A stretch of 64,000 nt of DNA, from assembly GCF_036669915.1 (NCBI RefSeq), contig NC_089322.1, positions 4,249,192 through 4,313,191 on the forward strand, written 5' to 3'. The DNA is from Pocillopora verrucosa. Taxonomy: Eukaryota; Cnidaria; Anthozoa; Scleractinia; Pocilloporidae. Position 1 is the first letter of the stretch; each line of letters begins with the position of its first letter. The position numbers were made by a program, and so were the translations under genes. Shown here one piece after another: positions 20,801-31,700 of this stretch. The notes under the pieces were generated by a model. It did not search any database, was not told the origin of the DNA, and worked only from the letters and a program-made list of their open reading frames with translations.

Positions 20801-23333
20801 TTTAAACTTATTTTCTGTTAAATTTAAATTTCACGACTAAAATTGAAGTAAATTTAAAACATATTCCTTGGTATACCTTATTTCCTTTCCAGCAAACCAA
20901 CTACAAAATCAAAAAAAGTCTAAGGAATCGAAGCGTATTGAAGTCGTTCAGATATTCCGCCAAACGAAATGGCCGCTGATGATGAACATGTGACATAGTC
21001 ACGTGACCCTGGTCGAGCTCGCCTCAGGAAGATCAAATAGAATTTCGCAGTTTAAATCAAAGACAAATTTTGTAACTTTCGATAAAATTTTAAAAGTTAA
21101 AATTTAAATGAATTCAAAGGAATGTTATTATATTACTAAAGGAGCCCATTACCTGGAGCCTCCATACCAATTGTACCCTTGAGTCAACCCTGTCCCGTAT
21201 CTCTTTATTTTTAGAACTGAGATGCGTAGGGGGTTCTTTAATTTCCCGTGAAAACTCGCTGACGTTCGGACAACACCCTTAAAAAAATGGTGTTCTCGAA
21301 AAACTTTCGTGCGGCCTGCATGTGACATAAACAATAGAGCACCGCAGCTCTCTTATGATTGGTTATTATGTAAACACCCGCGAAAAACCCCGTGGGAGGT
21401 GCTTCTAAAAATAAAAAGATACGGGACAGGGTTGACTCAGAGGGTAAGTATGGAAGATGGAAGCTCCGGGTAATGGGCTCCTGATTACTACTAAATAGTG
21501 TTAAACGCGTTTAAATAGGAACTTGTTTTAAATTTAAATAAATTTTGAACGCAAAGTTTAAATTTAAAAGAAGATAAGTTTAAATAAAAAAATAATATAA
21601 GAGGATTAACTAATGCTACACATGGACACGCACAGTCATTTTAAGTTATTTTTATTTCTTTTTTTAGAATCATTTTCCTTTAGTCAAAGCACAACATTTC
21701 AGATGGTGGCAACCAAAAGTACAAGGAGAGCTCTCCTGGTGGGCTGTTTGTTGCAGGTGATACAACAATTTTCGGGGATCGATAGTATTATGTAAGTGAA
21801 AACTCCTAATGAAAACTTGATATCTGTTAAGTAGAAAATCGAAGTCATGTGGGATGCGCCATAAGCGCGCATGCTCCAACAGTGATCTCCTACATAAAAA
21901 CACACACAACTGAATACAAACCTTTACTGACACTGAAATGGACATTTACGTTAAATCTTCCAAATTCTTCGTCGCTTACTTTAAAAAGAATTTTCCTCTT
22001 TCTATTTTTTGTCCCAGTCTTGAAATTTCCCTTGAGTCTCCATAAACGATTGCTAGCCAGCCGACTAAACTTTTAATTTTTCTCGACCAATTTTTAATTT
22101 AGGTTGTTAAATAGCGACTTTGAAAGGAAGTTTTGCTTGGAATCTAGGACTGACCACTTGTTTTCACTTAAAAACATTAAAAGTGAACTTATATAAATTT
22201 GCATGATTCCTAGGGCATTTATTGCTTCTCTATTCCTAAGCACTACACGAGATGAAGAGGTTCGACTTTATCTTGCAGAGCGGGCGAAATTTTGAAAAGT
22301 CAAAGCTCAATATTTTCTTGTAGCGGCAGCAAAGGTTTGGGACAGAAAGGAATTTGTACTCGTGGGGTGAGCGACAGTTATAAGGAGGGAGAGGATAGGA
22401 GGTGCGTCTTTCCCCGCCCCTCCCCCGTACGATTCACTCTAACTCCAAATCAAACTTTCCGATTGCAAGCTTGTAACGTTAATTCGCCCCAAAGGTTGCT
22501 TGTAATGCAGGCAAATTCAGAGTTTCCATGTTATTTCCAGGTACTACAATGCAACGATTATACAGATGTCTGGTATACAGGGAGACCAGTTGGCCATCTG
22601 GTTGGCTGCGGTGGTCGCATTCGGTAATTTCGCTTTCACCATAATTGGAGTGTTTCTCGTAGAGAAGTTGGGACGTCGTAAACTATTACTCGGGAGTCTT
22701 GCGGGGGTCAGTCTTAGCTTGTTTCTCCTGGGTGGGGCATTTTACATGGCGAAGCAACACGATGCTGCGATCACATTTCACGAGAAAACGCCGTCCGAGG
22801 TAAACAGCAGCAAGTGTTCCGCGACTGGGTACTGCCTAGATTGTCTCACAGAAAACTGTGGATTTTGTTTTGCTAAAGACTCTGCCAACAATCCTATAAA
22901 TGGTTCTTGTGTTCCAATCAATGTATCTTCTAGTGATAACACGGCTGCATTTGGTAGATGCAGTCGCAAGGATCATTCAGTAACATGGTCGTACCAAGCT
23001 TGTCCATATAAGTATGCCTGGTTAGCAATTGTAGCTCTTGTTTTATATATATCTGCGTTCGCTCCGGGGTTAGGTTCAATGCCATGGACGATAAATTCCG
23101 AGATCTACCCCCTGTGGGCCCGTAGCACAGGAAATACGTTTGCTACAGCAACGTACTGGACATGTAACTTGGTGATTTCCATGACTTTTCTCCCTCTAAC
23201 TGAGTGGATTACGCGTCACGGTGCATTCTGGCTGTACGGGGGAATTTCAGTTTTTGGCTGGTTGTTTTTCTTTGTTTATCTTCCTGAAACGAAAACGAAA
23301 TCATTAGAGGAACTGCAGCATTTATTTTCATAG
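14839..23333 (+). CDS. SLC2A13: Gene 2: SLC2A13-like transporter, Asn-type first exon with gene-1-type exons 2-5
   Basis: Exons 14839-15259 (first exon A; alternative B at 15757-16177), 19687-19846, 20360-20568, 21668-21791 and 22541-23333 join in phases 1, 2, 1, 2 to 568 aa. It is a 12-helix sugar-porter membrane protein with the HMIT PSI-like loop (eight Cys). Differences from gene 1: TM1 reads [11 protein letters not shown] (Asp to Asn53, with Glu49 one helical turn earlier); PESPSW (Arg to Ser219); QQFSGID (Asn to Asp302); GSMPW for GPMPW; YW for NW at 510-511. TM4 Arg and TM5 Gln175 are kept. Exons 2-5 and their introns are close to gene 1, whereas exon 1 matches genes 4-6, so the gene is a chimera in origin. 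Copy A has SRLIVG where the others have GRLIVG. Activity and substrate are not predictable from sequence; loss of the TM1 acid suggests uncoupled or different transport. Confidence 0.85.
15318..15343 (+). promoter_or_regulatory. Palindromic octamer-like motif in intron 1, repeated after first-exon copies
   Basis: The sequence ATATGCATATTTGCAAATATGCAAAT (in two overlapping parts: ATGCATATTTGCAAAT and ATGCAAAT) lies about 60 bases after the donor of exon A. It recurs after exons B (about 16239-16262) and 26187, in slightly shorter form after 29518, and as ATATTTGCAT after the first exons of genes 4-6. ATGCAAAT is the consensus octamer bound by POU factors in animals. A regulatory role is inference. 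Confidence 0.3.
15367..15510 (+). repeat. 17-bp minisatellite-like block (CCTCGAAAACTAAGACC)n in intron 1
   Basis: It begins GGGTGTCACGAAAGCTGACC and continues as several variants of CCTCGAAAACTAAGACC. The same block follows exon B (16289-16390), the first exons at 25706 (about 26246-26330) and 29035 (about 29564-29660), and occurs in inverted form at 53341-53750. Its terminal word GGGTGTCACGAAAGCTAAGA is probably one end of a transposon that travelled with the duplicated cassettes. Confidence 0.5.
15757..16177 (+). CDS. SLC2A13: Alternative first exon B of gene 2 (SLC2A13-like)
   Basis: This is a 421-bp open exon with its own leader, starting [20 protein letters not shown] and ending in [10 protein letters not shown] with a GGAATAG|GTAAGT donor in phase 1, the same as exon A. 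It encodes the N terminus, TM1-TM4 and the [10 protein letters not shown] loop. TM1 has [15 protein letters not shown] (Asn in place of the coupling Asp). Nothing in it is broken, so either A or B could splice to exon 2 at 19687. B may be the better candidate because it keeps GRLIVG and lies nearer. The N-terminal EQEPLM fits an acidic di-leucine-like sorting motif, which is speculative. Confidence 0.75.
16590..17215 (+). repeat. Tandemly repeated leader cassettes before exon C (204-bp unit)
   Basis: The leader unit is repeated without a first exon between copies. Two units beginning CGCTAGCAAGCTGGTGGTCA start at 16771 and 16975, exactly 204 bases apart, and are almost identical; a third, more diverged unit precedes them at about 16590, and the last runs into exon C. 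Because 204 is a multiple of three, one frame stays open through the repeats, ending KEVDQT-stop just before the exon ATG. The duplication therefore multiplied the putative promoter/leader alone. Confidence 0.65.
17216..17578 (+). pseudogene. Broken first exon C (SLC2A13-like)
   Basis: It starts [18 protein letters not shown] and follows the exon A/B sequence, but six residues are missing in TM1 (FSFFEIGYN where others have [15 protein letters not shown]). It is cut after EAIAT, so that the TM4 segment RLIVGFGIG and the splice donor are lost; the frame ends PM-stop. A Penelope-like retroelement fragment lies immediately downstream. It cannot supply a normal first exon. Confidence 0.75.
17615..18555 (+). 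pseudogene. Reverse transcriptase fragment of a Penelope-like retroelement, broken
   Basis: An open frame to 18029 shows reverse-transcriptase blocks: [17 protein letters not shown] (motif A with Asp), [20 protein letters not shown] and [20 protein letters not shown] (motif B). Beyond a frameshift and stop, the catalytic YxDD block reads YIVDC, with the first Asp replaced by Val. Further shifts follow before a C-terminal stretch with [20 protein letters not shown] and [17 protein letters not shown]. The order of blocks matches RT proteins of Penelope-like type common in cnidarians; the exact clade is uncertain. It separates broken exon C from exon 2 of gene 2 and is not active. Confidence 0.6.
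18556..18990 (+). repeat. Intron-1 segment shared by genes 2 and 3
   Basis: From TAGGTTTTTCTCATAAGCTC onwards this sequence is almost identical to 30541-30960 in gene 3. Related, more diverged sequence (TCTCACAAGCTCAAGAACGG) follows the first exons of genes 4-6. It is therefore native intron 1 that remained after the Penelope-like piece was placed before it. Confidence 0.55.
19010..19224 (+). repeat. TTAACCC-family element, intron 1 of gene 2
   Basis: Paralogous to 8245-8459 of gene 1. It starts CCCTTTCACTTCTAACATC and ends AAGGGTTAAAGGG. Confidence 0.55.
19258..19446 (+). repeat. TTAACAC/TTAACCC-family element, second copy, intron 1 of gene 2
   Basis: Paralogous to 8523-8733 of gene 1, with a deletion of about 20 bases near its middle (GTATTCTCTTTGGGTATTAT). 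Confidence 0.55.
20047..20258 (+). repeat. TTAACCC-family element, intron 2 of gene 2
   Basis: It starts TTAACCCTTTCACTCCC and ends CATGGGAGTTAACCC. Paralogous to 9802-10009 and 32039-32244. Confidence 0.55.
21139..21483. mobile_element. Non-autonomous DNA transposon with TIRs and target duplication, intron 3 of gene 2
   Basis: The termini are inverted repeats (AAGGAGCCCATTACCTGGAG on the left, CTCCGGGTAATGGGCTCCTG on the right), flanked by the direct repeat ATTACTA at 21132-21138 and 21484-21490. A second inverted pair inside is CTGTCCCGTATCT/AGATACGGGACAG. There is no transposase. The copy in gene 3 (33128-33473) has the intact CAGGAGCCC end. The CAGG start and 7-8 base duplication point to hAT-like mobility, but this is tentative. 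Confidence 0.75.
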
Positions 23334-23435
23334 TATACAATAACAGTTTTGAATTTTGATAATTGAATTTTTTGTTGGAACGTTAAAATGGTCTATGTGA
23401 TGGAACGATTCCTTATACTGTACCTTAAATTTTGT

Positions 23436-23810
23436 GGGAAACGTTAAAGAAGACTTCTCAACTTGACGACATATTTTGTTCTGCCTATTTGTGCAGCTCT
23501 TGATGGTTGAACAAGTTCTCCTTGTCATCACCTGAGGAAATTTCCAGGGAACAGTGCAGAGATTATGCATATTGATGTTAGGGAGTAAAGGGTTAACAGT
23601 TTGGGCGTTTTCAAGTTTTTATTAGTAATGCAGCTATCGCTCGATATCAAGTTTTATTATGTAACCTTTGGAATCGATGTGAATAATAACCTACGTGTAG
23701 CTGTACCCTCCCCCCCCCAGGTGATACGGAGTGGAGGGCGAGGAGGGTACGGCTACACGTAGGCTATGTGTTTAGCCTCACTACGTTTTTATTATTCAGT
23801 TGCGCCATCT
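23436..23810 (+). repeat. Sequence inserted after gene 2 (also gene 3), with foldback hairpin
   Basis: Relative to the flank of gene 1 at about 13110, genes 2 and 3 have several hundred extra bases here. The piece includes a hairpin at 23690-23763 (CCTACGTGTAGCTGTACCCT paired with AGGGTACGGCTACACGTAGG around a CCCCCCC loop). The same hairpin occurs at 35689-35762 and, diverged, at 51761-51839 after gene 5. Confidence 0.5.
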
Positions 23811-24020
23811 TATTCTATGGCTATCTTAATTTTGTAAAGGCTATCGTAGTTTCAATTGCTACCCTTGCAGGAGCAAGATCAAAGTAAGCCTGCTCACTAT
23901 CTTTTAGTAATCATGTTGTTACGTTTACAAGATCTATGTTCCATAAGTAGCCTTGATATGTGTGTTGTACCCTAGCTACTATTAGTTTACATAAGCCTTT
24001 TTTATCGTTTTTCCTTTTAG

Positions 24021-24264
24021 TTCAAACCATACAACCACAACTAAAACTTGGCAACAATCACAAGTACATCCGATTTCTACTTTTCATTCTGTTTCTCATT
24101 AGCATTTTTCCAATAAGTATTCTGATTGTTTTTACGTGGTTTTTCTGAAATTTACTCAATGTGGGTTCGAGTGTTATCAAGCTCCTGGGGTTAACTTGCC
24201 CTTATGCTAATGTAAACGGGGCTTTGATCCTGGAAAGTCATAATATGAAAGTAATAATTAAAAG
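24021..24264 (+). other. Conserved exon-like block downstream of gene 2 (copy 2 of 4)
   Basis: Bounded by TTTTCCTTTTAG before and AATTAAAAG|GTGAGA after. The hydrophobic frame (FLLFILFLISIFPISILIVF) contains a TGA after TWFF, as in copy 1. The alternative frame ends at a TAG in all copies. A preceding conserved piece at about 23840-23883 (IATLAGARSK, then GTAAGC) looks like a matching upstream exon. Confidence 0.3.
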
Positions 24265-24297
24265 GTGAGACTGTCCCGAAAGTTTCTAGTCACTGCT

Positions 24298-25339
24298 GGT
24301 GTCCTAGCGGATATGGACCCCCCTAGATTTGGACCCCCCGATCCAAATCCGCTAGTGGATATGGACCTCCCTCCGCAGATTTGGACCTCCCAACAGAACT
24401 GAGTGAAAACATCATCCTTGACGTTCTCGTAGAAATAGATAATACTTTAAGTTTCAGTGCGTATTAAAGTCTGTTTTTAACTCAAGATATGCGTATTGCC
24501 GATGCATACGAACTGGCAGCTAGAAATGACCCGTCGGATGTTTCTTTTGACGAAGGGAAAATGTGCAAGCTTTTAGCGCAATGTTCAGTGAAAGGTCGTT
24601 TTTGAACCTTTTCCGCGATAGTCGAACACCGCTAGATTCAGTAAGAGTCAACCTCATGACACTAATTTATTTTATTGTTCAATGCCCAAGTGTTGGGACG
24701 ACATGGTACAGTTCAAGTTTGTTATTTCAGATCCCTCAACAGCTAATAATCGTTAAAATTAGAAAACAGGATTGAGCTCGATGAAACAGTCTCCACTTTT
24801 GTTCAGACGAAGACAATGTTGATTTGCATCTGAAAATAAGCTGAGAGTTCCAATAGTTCAGAATAGAAACATTTTTTCTGATCATAGGCTTTACGAACGA
24901 CTTTTAGTAGGAGTTGTTACTTCGTCCTTGTTCAGAAACTTTTTAATGTTATTTAATTAGAAAATCAGACTGAGTTATTTTTGTGACTGGACGCAATAGT
25001 CACCACTATTGTTATGACGTTTCGTATCAATGTTGATTCGCATCAGAAGAAACAAAGATTTATTGTTACAATTTCAATCGTTCGAATGCAGTAGTGTGTT
25101 CGCATCCAATTGTTGCGTGTACTGTACCACTCGCTATAATAAATGCGGCAGGATTGGAACGAAATGGCTGGTTTTTTTTTTACCTTTATTGAGGAATGTT
25201 GTGTTGTGATTGAAAAGAACATCGACAAAAAGCTTGCAAATAGAATTAGTTACCAAATATGATACAATCGATGCTTAAAAGGAAAGTTAGGTAGGGGGGT
25301 CCAAATCTGCGAAGGGGGGTCCATATCCGCTGTGACACC
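24298..25339 (+). mobile_element. Complete TIR element upstream of gene 3 (1042 bp)
   Basis: The left end is GGTGTCCTAGCGGATATGGA and the right end is its inverted counterpart TCCATATCCGCTGTGACACC; both have an inner GATTTGGACC/GGTCCAAATC inverted pair. The only open frame shared between copies is a 38-aa one at 24489-24605 (MRIADAYELAARNDPSDV...). The flank after the right end (GGTCTAATTATGCTCCTGTT) is found joined directly to the left-flank equivalent at about 52100, downstream of gene 5, which acts as an empty site. No transposase is seen. Confidence 0.7.
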
Positions 25340-25705
25340 GGGTCTAATTATGCTCCTGTTTGATATGCTACGGTTCTTTTCAAAGCTCGTCGGTAATTCC
25401 TCCCATCTTCTCTATCGTCATCAAGTGTTCTTTGACATCTTTGTTTTCAGAGGATCCGTACCTTGCGAACAGGGCAGGCCTGAGGCAGTTTTTAAGTTAG
25501 TGATAAATATCTTTATATGTCGTGCCTCGCCCAACGTTCCGCTTGTTTGCCGCGCACAAGAAACATCTGATCGCCTTCGAAACCTGGTGAAACTTTCTCC
25601 ACATGGAAATCATTCGTTAAACACTGATTTGACTTAGACCTTATTACGTGATTATTTTAAAGCAATCACGCTTTTGTGAAAGAAGTCGACCAAACTTAGT
25701 GCGTC

Positions 25706-28700
25706 ATGCATATGGAACAACTTCAAAGAAGTCGAACACTTGGTAAGAGTATCGAGAAGAAGCCATTAATGGAAAGTTCCGGTGAAGCGAAACCAAGAAT
25801 TCCAGCCTGCGTGTATATTTTCACTTTCTTCGCTGCCATTGGAGGCTTTGAGATGGGATACAACTTCTCGGTCGTTTTCGGAGCAATGATCCTTATAAAA
25901 GAAGAGTTTCATTTGTCGACATTTTGGCAAGTGCTCATCGTGAGCGTAGCCATTGGTAGAGCGATAATGGGAACTTTTCCTGGAGGTTTTATGAATCAAC
26001 GATGTGGGCGGAAACCCATGCTTTTAGCTTGTACGATGGTGCTGACGATAGAAGCCGTGGTGGAGGCAATTGCTACATCGAGAAATGTTCTACTCGTTGG
26101 TAGGCTCATTGTCGGTTTTGGAATAGGTAAGTGAGAAAAATGAGGTTTTCCGTAATATCTGTAATATGCAACTCGCTGTGCAACATATGCATATTTGCAA
26201 ACATTCAAATATGCAAATCGCTGTAACTCACGGAATCAAAACGGCTGTCACGAAAGCTAAGACCTAAGACCTAAGATCCTTCGAGAACTAAAACCTCTCG
26301 AAAACTAAGACCCCTCAAAAACCTTTTGGCTATGGGATATTTTAAAAGAAAGAAGAAGCCAAGGTGATCTTTACAACCTGGAGGAGTTACAATTTGGAGC
26401 TTGTGAATTTTACTTAAGGTGTTTACATGTTGGTTACTGAGCTTTAAAATTAAACGTTGAATCTAGATAAGTAAACTTTTTAATACTAAATTTACACTCT
26501 ATTTAATTCAGAAAGAAAAAGTGAGCTTTCTGGCAGTTTTTAAGTCGGTGATAAATATTCATATATGTCGTACCATGCCCAACGTTCCGCATGTTTACCG
26601 CATGCTAGAAACTTCAGATCGCTTTCGAAATCCGGCAATTTTTTTTTTTCAGTGGGTGATAAATATTCATATATGTCGTGCAGTGCCCAACGTTCCGCAT
26701 GGTTGCCGCATACAAGAACAATCGCCTTCGAAACCCGGTGAAACTTTCTCCACACGGAAATGGTTAAAAACCTGTTTGACTAAGACCTTATTACATTTGA
26801 TCATTAAAAGCGATCACGTTTTTGTGAAAGAAGTCGATCAAACTTAGAGCGTCATGCATATGGAGCAACTTAAAAGAAATCAAACACTTGGTAAGTATAC
26901 CGAGAAGGAGCCGTTAATGGAAAGTTCTGGTGAAGCGAAACCAAGAATTCCGGCCTGCGTGTATATTTTCACTTTCTTCGCCGCCATTGGAGGCTTTGAG
27001 ATGGGAAACAACTTCTCGGTCGTTTCTGGAGCAATGATCCTTGTGAAAGAAGAGCTTCGTTTGCCGACATTTTGGCAAGTGCTCATTGTGAGCGTAGCTA
27101 TTGGTAATTTTTGGTAATTAAGTCGGTGATAAATATTCATATAAGTCGTACCTTGTCCAACGTTCCGCATGCTTGCCGCATGCTAGATACTTCTGATCGC
27201 TTTAGAAATCTGGTGGAACTTTCTCCACACGGAAATTGTGAAGAACTTTTTTGACTAAGACCTTATTACATTTGATTATTAAAAGCGATCACGCTTTTGT
27301 GAAAGAAGTCGATCAAACTTAGAGCATCATGGATATGGAACAATTGAAAAGAAATCAGATACTTGGTAACAGTATCGAGCAGGAGCCATTAATGGAAAGT
27401 TCCAGTGAAGCGAAACCAAGAATTCCAGCCTGCGTGTATATTTTCACTTTCTTCGCTGCCATTGGAGGCTTTGAGATGGGATACAACTTCTCGGTCGTTT
27501 CTGGAGCAATGATCCTTGTAAAACAAGAGTTTCATTTGTCGACATTTTGTCAAGAGCTCATCGTGAGCGTAGCAATTGTTACAGGCATAGTGGGAGCAAG
27601 TGTCGTGGCACTAAGGCCTCGTCCCTGGTCAGGAGAACAGTCTTGTCAATCTCCCCCAAGTGTCGCGGCACTGAGGCCTCGTCCCTGGTCAGGAGAACAG
27701 TATTGTCCATCTCCCCCAAGTGTCGCGGCACTGAGGCCTCATCCCTGGTCAGGAGAACAGTCTTGTCCATCTCCCCCAAGTGTCGCCGCACTAGGGCCTC
27801 GTCCCTGGTCAGGAGAAGAACAGTCTTGTCAGTCTCCCCCAAGTGTCGCGGCACTAAGGCCTCGTCCCTGGTCAGGAGAACAGTATTGTCAATCTCCCCC
27901 AAGTGTCGCGGCACTGAGGCCTCGTCCCTGGTCAGGAGAACAGTATTGTCCAGAAGCCAAGGTGATCTTTACAACCTGGAGGAGTTACAATTTGGAGATC
28001 GTGAATTTTACTTGAGGTGTTTACATGCAGGTTACTGAGCTTCAAAATTAAACGTTGAATCTAGATAAGTAAACTTTTTAATACTAAATTTACACTCTAT
28101 TTAATTCAGAAAGAAAAATTTAGCTTTCTGACAGTTTTTAAGTCGGTGATAAATATCCATATATGTCGTACCTTGCCCAACGTTCCGCATGTTTACCGCA
28201 TGCTAGGAACTTCAGATCGCTTTCGAAATCCGGCGAAACTTTCTCCAAACGGAAATCATTCGTTAAACACTCGTTTGACTACGACCTTATTGCATGTGAT
28301 TATTAAAATCGATCACGTTAGCAAGCTGGTGGTGGTCAAGCCCGAGGCAATTTTTCAGTGGGTGATAAATATTCATATATGTCGTGCAGTGCCCAACGTT
28401 CCGCATGGTTGCCGCATACAAGAACAATCGCCTTCGAAACCCGGTGAAACTTTCTCCACACGGAAATGGTTAAAAACTTGTTTGACTAAGACCTTATTAC
28501 ATTTGATCATTAAAAGCGATCACGCTTTTGTGAAAGAAGTCGATCAAACTTAGAGCGTCATGCATATGGAGCAACTTAAAAGAAATCAATCACTTGGTAA
28601 GAGTACCGAGAAGGAGCCATTAATGGAAAATTCCGGTAAAGCGAAACCAAGAATTCCGGCCTGCGTGTATATTTTCAATTTCTTCGCCGCCATTGGAGGC

Positions 28701-31700
28701 TTTGAGATGGGATACAACTTCTCGGTCGTTTCTGGAGCAATGATCCTTGTGAGAGAAGAGCTTCGTTTGTCGACATTTTGGCAAGTGCTCATTGTGAGCG
28801 TAGCTATTGGTAATTTTTGGTAATTAAGTCGGTGATAAATATTCAGATATGTCGTACCTTGTCCAACGTTCCGCATGTTTGCCGCATGCTCGAAACTTCT
28901 GATCGCTTTCGAAATCTGGTGGAACTTTCTCCACGCGGAAATGGTTTAAAACTTGTTTGACTGAGACCTTATTACATTTGATTATTAAAAGCGATCACGC
29001 TTTTGTGAAAGAAGTCGATCAAACTTAGAGCATCATGGATATGGAACAATTGAAAAGAAATCAGATACTTGGTAACAGTATCGAGCAGGAGCCATTAATG
29101 GAAAGTTCCAGTGAAGCGAAACCAAGAATTCCAGCCTGCGTGTATATTTTCACTTTCTTCGCTGCCATTGGAGGCTTTGAGATGGGATACAACTTCTCGG
29201 TCGTTTCTGGAGCAATGATCCTTGTAAAATAAGAGTTTCATTTGTCGACATTTTGGCAAGAGCTCATCGTGAGCGTAGCAATTGGTACAGCCATAGTGGG
29301 AGCACTTCTGGGACGTTTTGTGAATCAACGATGTGGGCGAAAACCCATGCTGTTGGCTTGTGCTATGGTGCTAACGGTAGGAGCCGTGGTGGAGGCAATT
29401 GCTACATCGAGAAATGTTTTACTCATTGGTCGGCTCATTGTCGGTTTTGGAATAGGTAAGTGAGAAAAATGAGATTTTCCGTAATATCTGTAAGATGCAA
29501 CTCGCTGTGCAACATATGCATATTTGCAAATATGCAATCGCTCTAAATCACTGAATCAAAACGGGTGTCACGAAAGTTTAGACCTGAGACCTAAGATCCT
29601 TCGAGAACTAACACCTCTCGGAAACTAGTACCCCTCGAAAACTAAGACCCCTCAAAAACCTTTTGGCTACGGGATATTTCAAAAGAAAGAATGAGAAGCC
29701 AAGGTGATCTTTACAACCTGGAGGAGTTACAATTTGGAGATCGTGAATTTTACTTGAGGTGTTTACATGCAGGTTACTGAGCTTCAAAATTAAACGTTGA
29801 ATCTAGATAAGTAAACTTTTTACTACTAAATTTACACTCTATTTAATTCAGAAAGAAAAAGTGAGCTTTCTGACAGTTTTTAAGTCGGTGATAAATATCC
29901 ATATATGTCGTACCTTGCCCAACGTTCCGCATGTTTACCCCATGCTAGAAACTTCTGATCGCTTTCGAAATCCGGTGAAACCTTCTCCACACGGAAATCA
30001 TTCGTTAAACGCTCGTTTGACTACGACCTTATTGCATGTGATTATTAAAATCGATCACGCTAGCAAGCTGGTGGTCAAGCCCGAGGCAATTTTTAAGTGG
30101 GTGATAAATATTCATATATGTCGTGCAGTGCCCAACGTTCCGCATGGTTGCCGCAGACAAGAACAATCGCTTTCGAAATCCGGTGAAACTTTCTCCACAC
30201 GGAAATGGTTAAAAACCTGTTTGACTAAGACCTTATTACATTTAATCATTAAAAGCGATCACGCTTTTGTGAAAGAAGTCGATCAAACTTAGAGCGTCAT
30301 AGATATGGAACAACTGAAAAGAAATCAGATACTTGGTAACAGTACCGAGCAGGAGCCGTTAATGAAAAGTTCCGGTGAAGCGAAACCAAGAATTCCAGCC
30401 TGCGTGTATATTTTCACTTTCTTCGCTGCCATTGGAGGCTTTGAGATGGGATACAACTTCTCGGTCGTTTCTGGAGCAATGATCCTTGTAAAAGAAGAGT
30501 TTCATTTGTCGACATTTTGGCAAGTGCTCATCGAGAGTGTATAGGTTTTTCTCATAAGCTCAAGAACGGCGGCAAGTACCGTAATCAAAGGCTCCTTTGA
30601 GCACAGGCGCCTCAAACTCACGTTTCGAGAGAAAGCAAACGATTTTTTCATGAATTATAATCCATTAAAGCGCCACACGTTGTGTGGCCCCGGGTTAAGT
30701 TTCGAGAGGAACCGTTGAGAATTTGAACACGTTGTATATATGGTTACAATTGGGTCTTTCTATTTAATAATATCTGCTCCCCCTATACAATAAACTAGCC
30801 TTTGATTAAAATTAGCCAACACAAGTAGATGAACTATAAATAATCCGGTAGATACATGCGGTCATAGACTGCCTATTTTTATCATCTTACCAGTAAGCAA
30901 AAATAAATGATTGCTTTCACTCCTAAGATCTATGCCTATTTTATCATCATACTAGTAAGCAAAAATAAATGAGCCCTTTCACTCCTAACATCTTATTAGT
31001 AAATCTCCCTACTGTCTGACATACAATTCTTATGATGTTAGTTTGGAGAATTAGGTATTGGATCAACTAATAATTTCCTAATGTTTAATTTTCTTAATTC
31101 TCATCACTTTGCCACTTGATATCATGGTATTGATATTGTGAGGAGAAATTCTGTCTTGGTCACTCATGCACATATAAGGATTAAAGGGATTGTAATTTTC
31201 CCTTGTCTTTATATCATCTGCTAACACTTCATCTCCCAAGATCTGATTGGTCACCCTCCTCTCTAAGTGCTACACATTTCCTACATTTCCTTGTAAATTA
31301 GTTGCAAGAATCTGGTGTTAGACTGAGGAAAAACATTTTCCTGATAAGTTTGAGTATTCTCATTACCAGTTTGGTGGAAAATGTTTGGATATTATGGGGA
31401 GAAGTCATGTGTTAATCACTTCCAGGAGTTAAAGGGTCAAGTGGAACCATATTAAGCAGTGGGTTGTCAGTGTCCTGAAACTTTTCTCCTTAATCACTGT
31501 ATATTTCACTAGGGAGACCTCTAAATACAGGCTTGACTGTACTTGATATTCCAAAAGTATTGTTCACCTTTAAACAGCTATTTTGTACCCTTAAAGAGGT
31601 GTATATTTTTGACATTTAAGTGTGTAAATTTAAAATGAATCACAGAGCCCCTTTAAATGTTCTGTGTTGTTTTTCACAGGGGGAGCATCAGTCACAGTCC

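Noticed and set aside
22778..22969. Minus-strand frame inside exon 5 (also 34777)
   Set aside because: Antisense shadow of the PSI-loop coding sequence.
27597..27953. Regular direct repeats as a possible CRISPR array
   Set aside because: The units are contiguous with no unique spacers and the genome is animal. It is a minisatellite.
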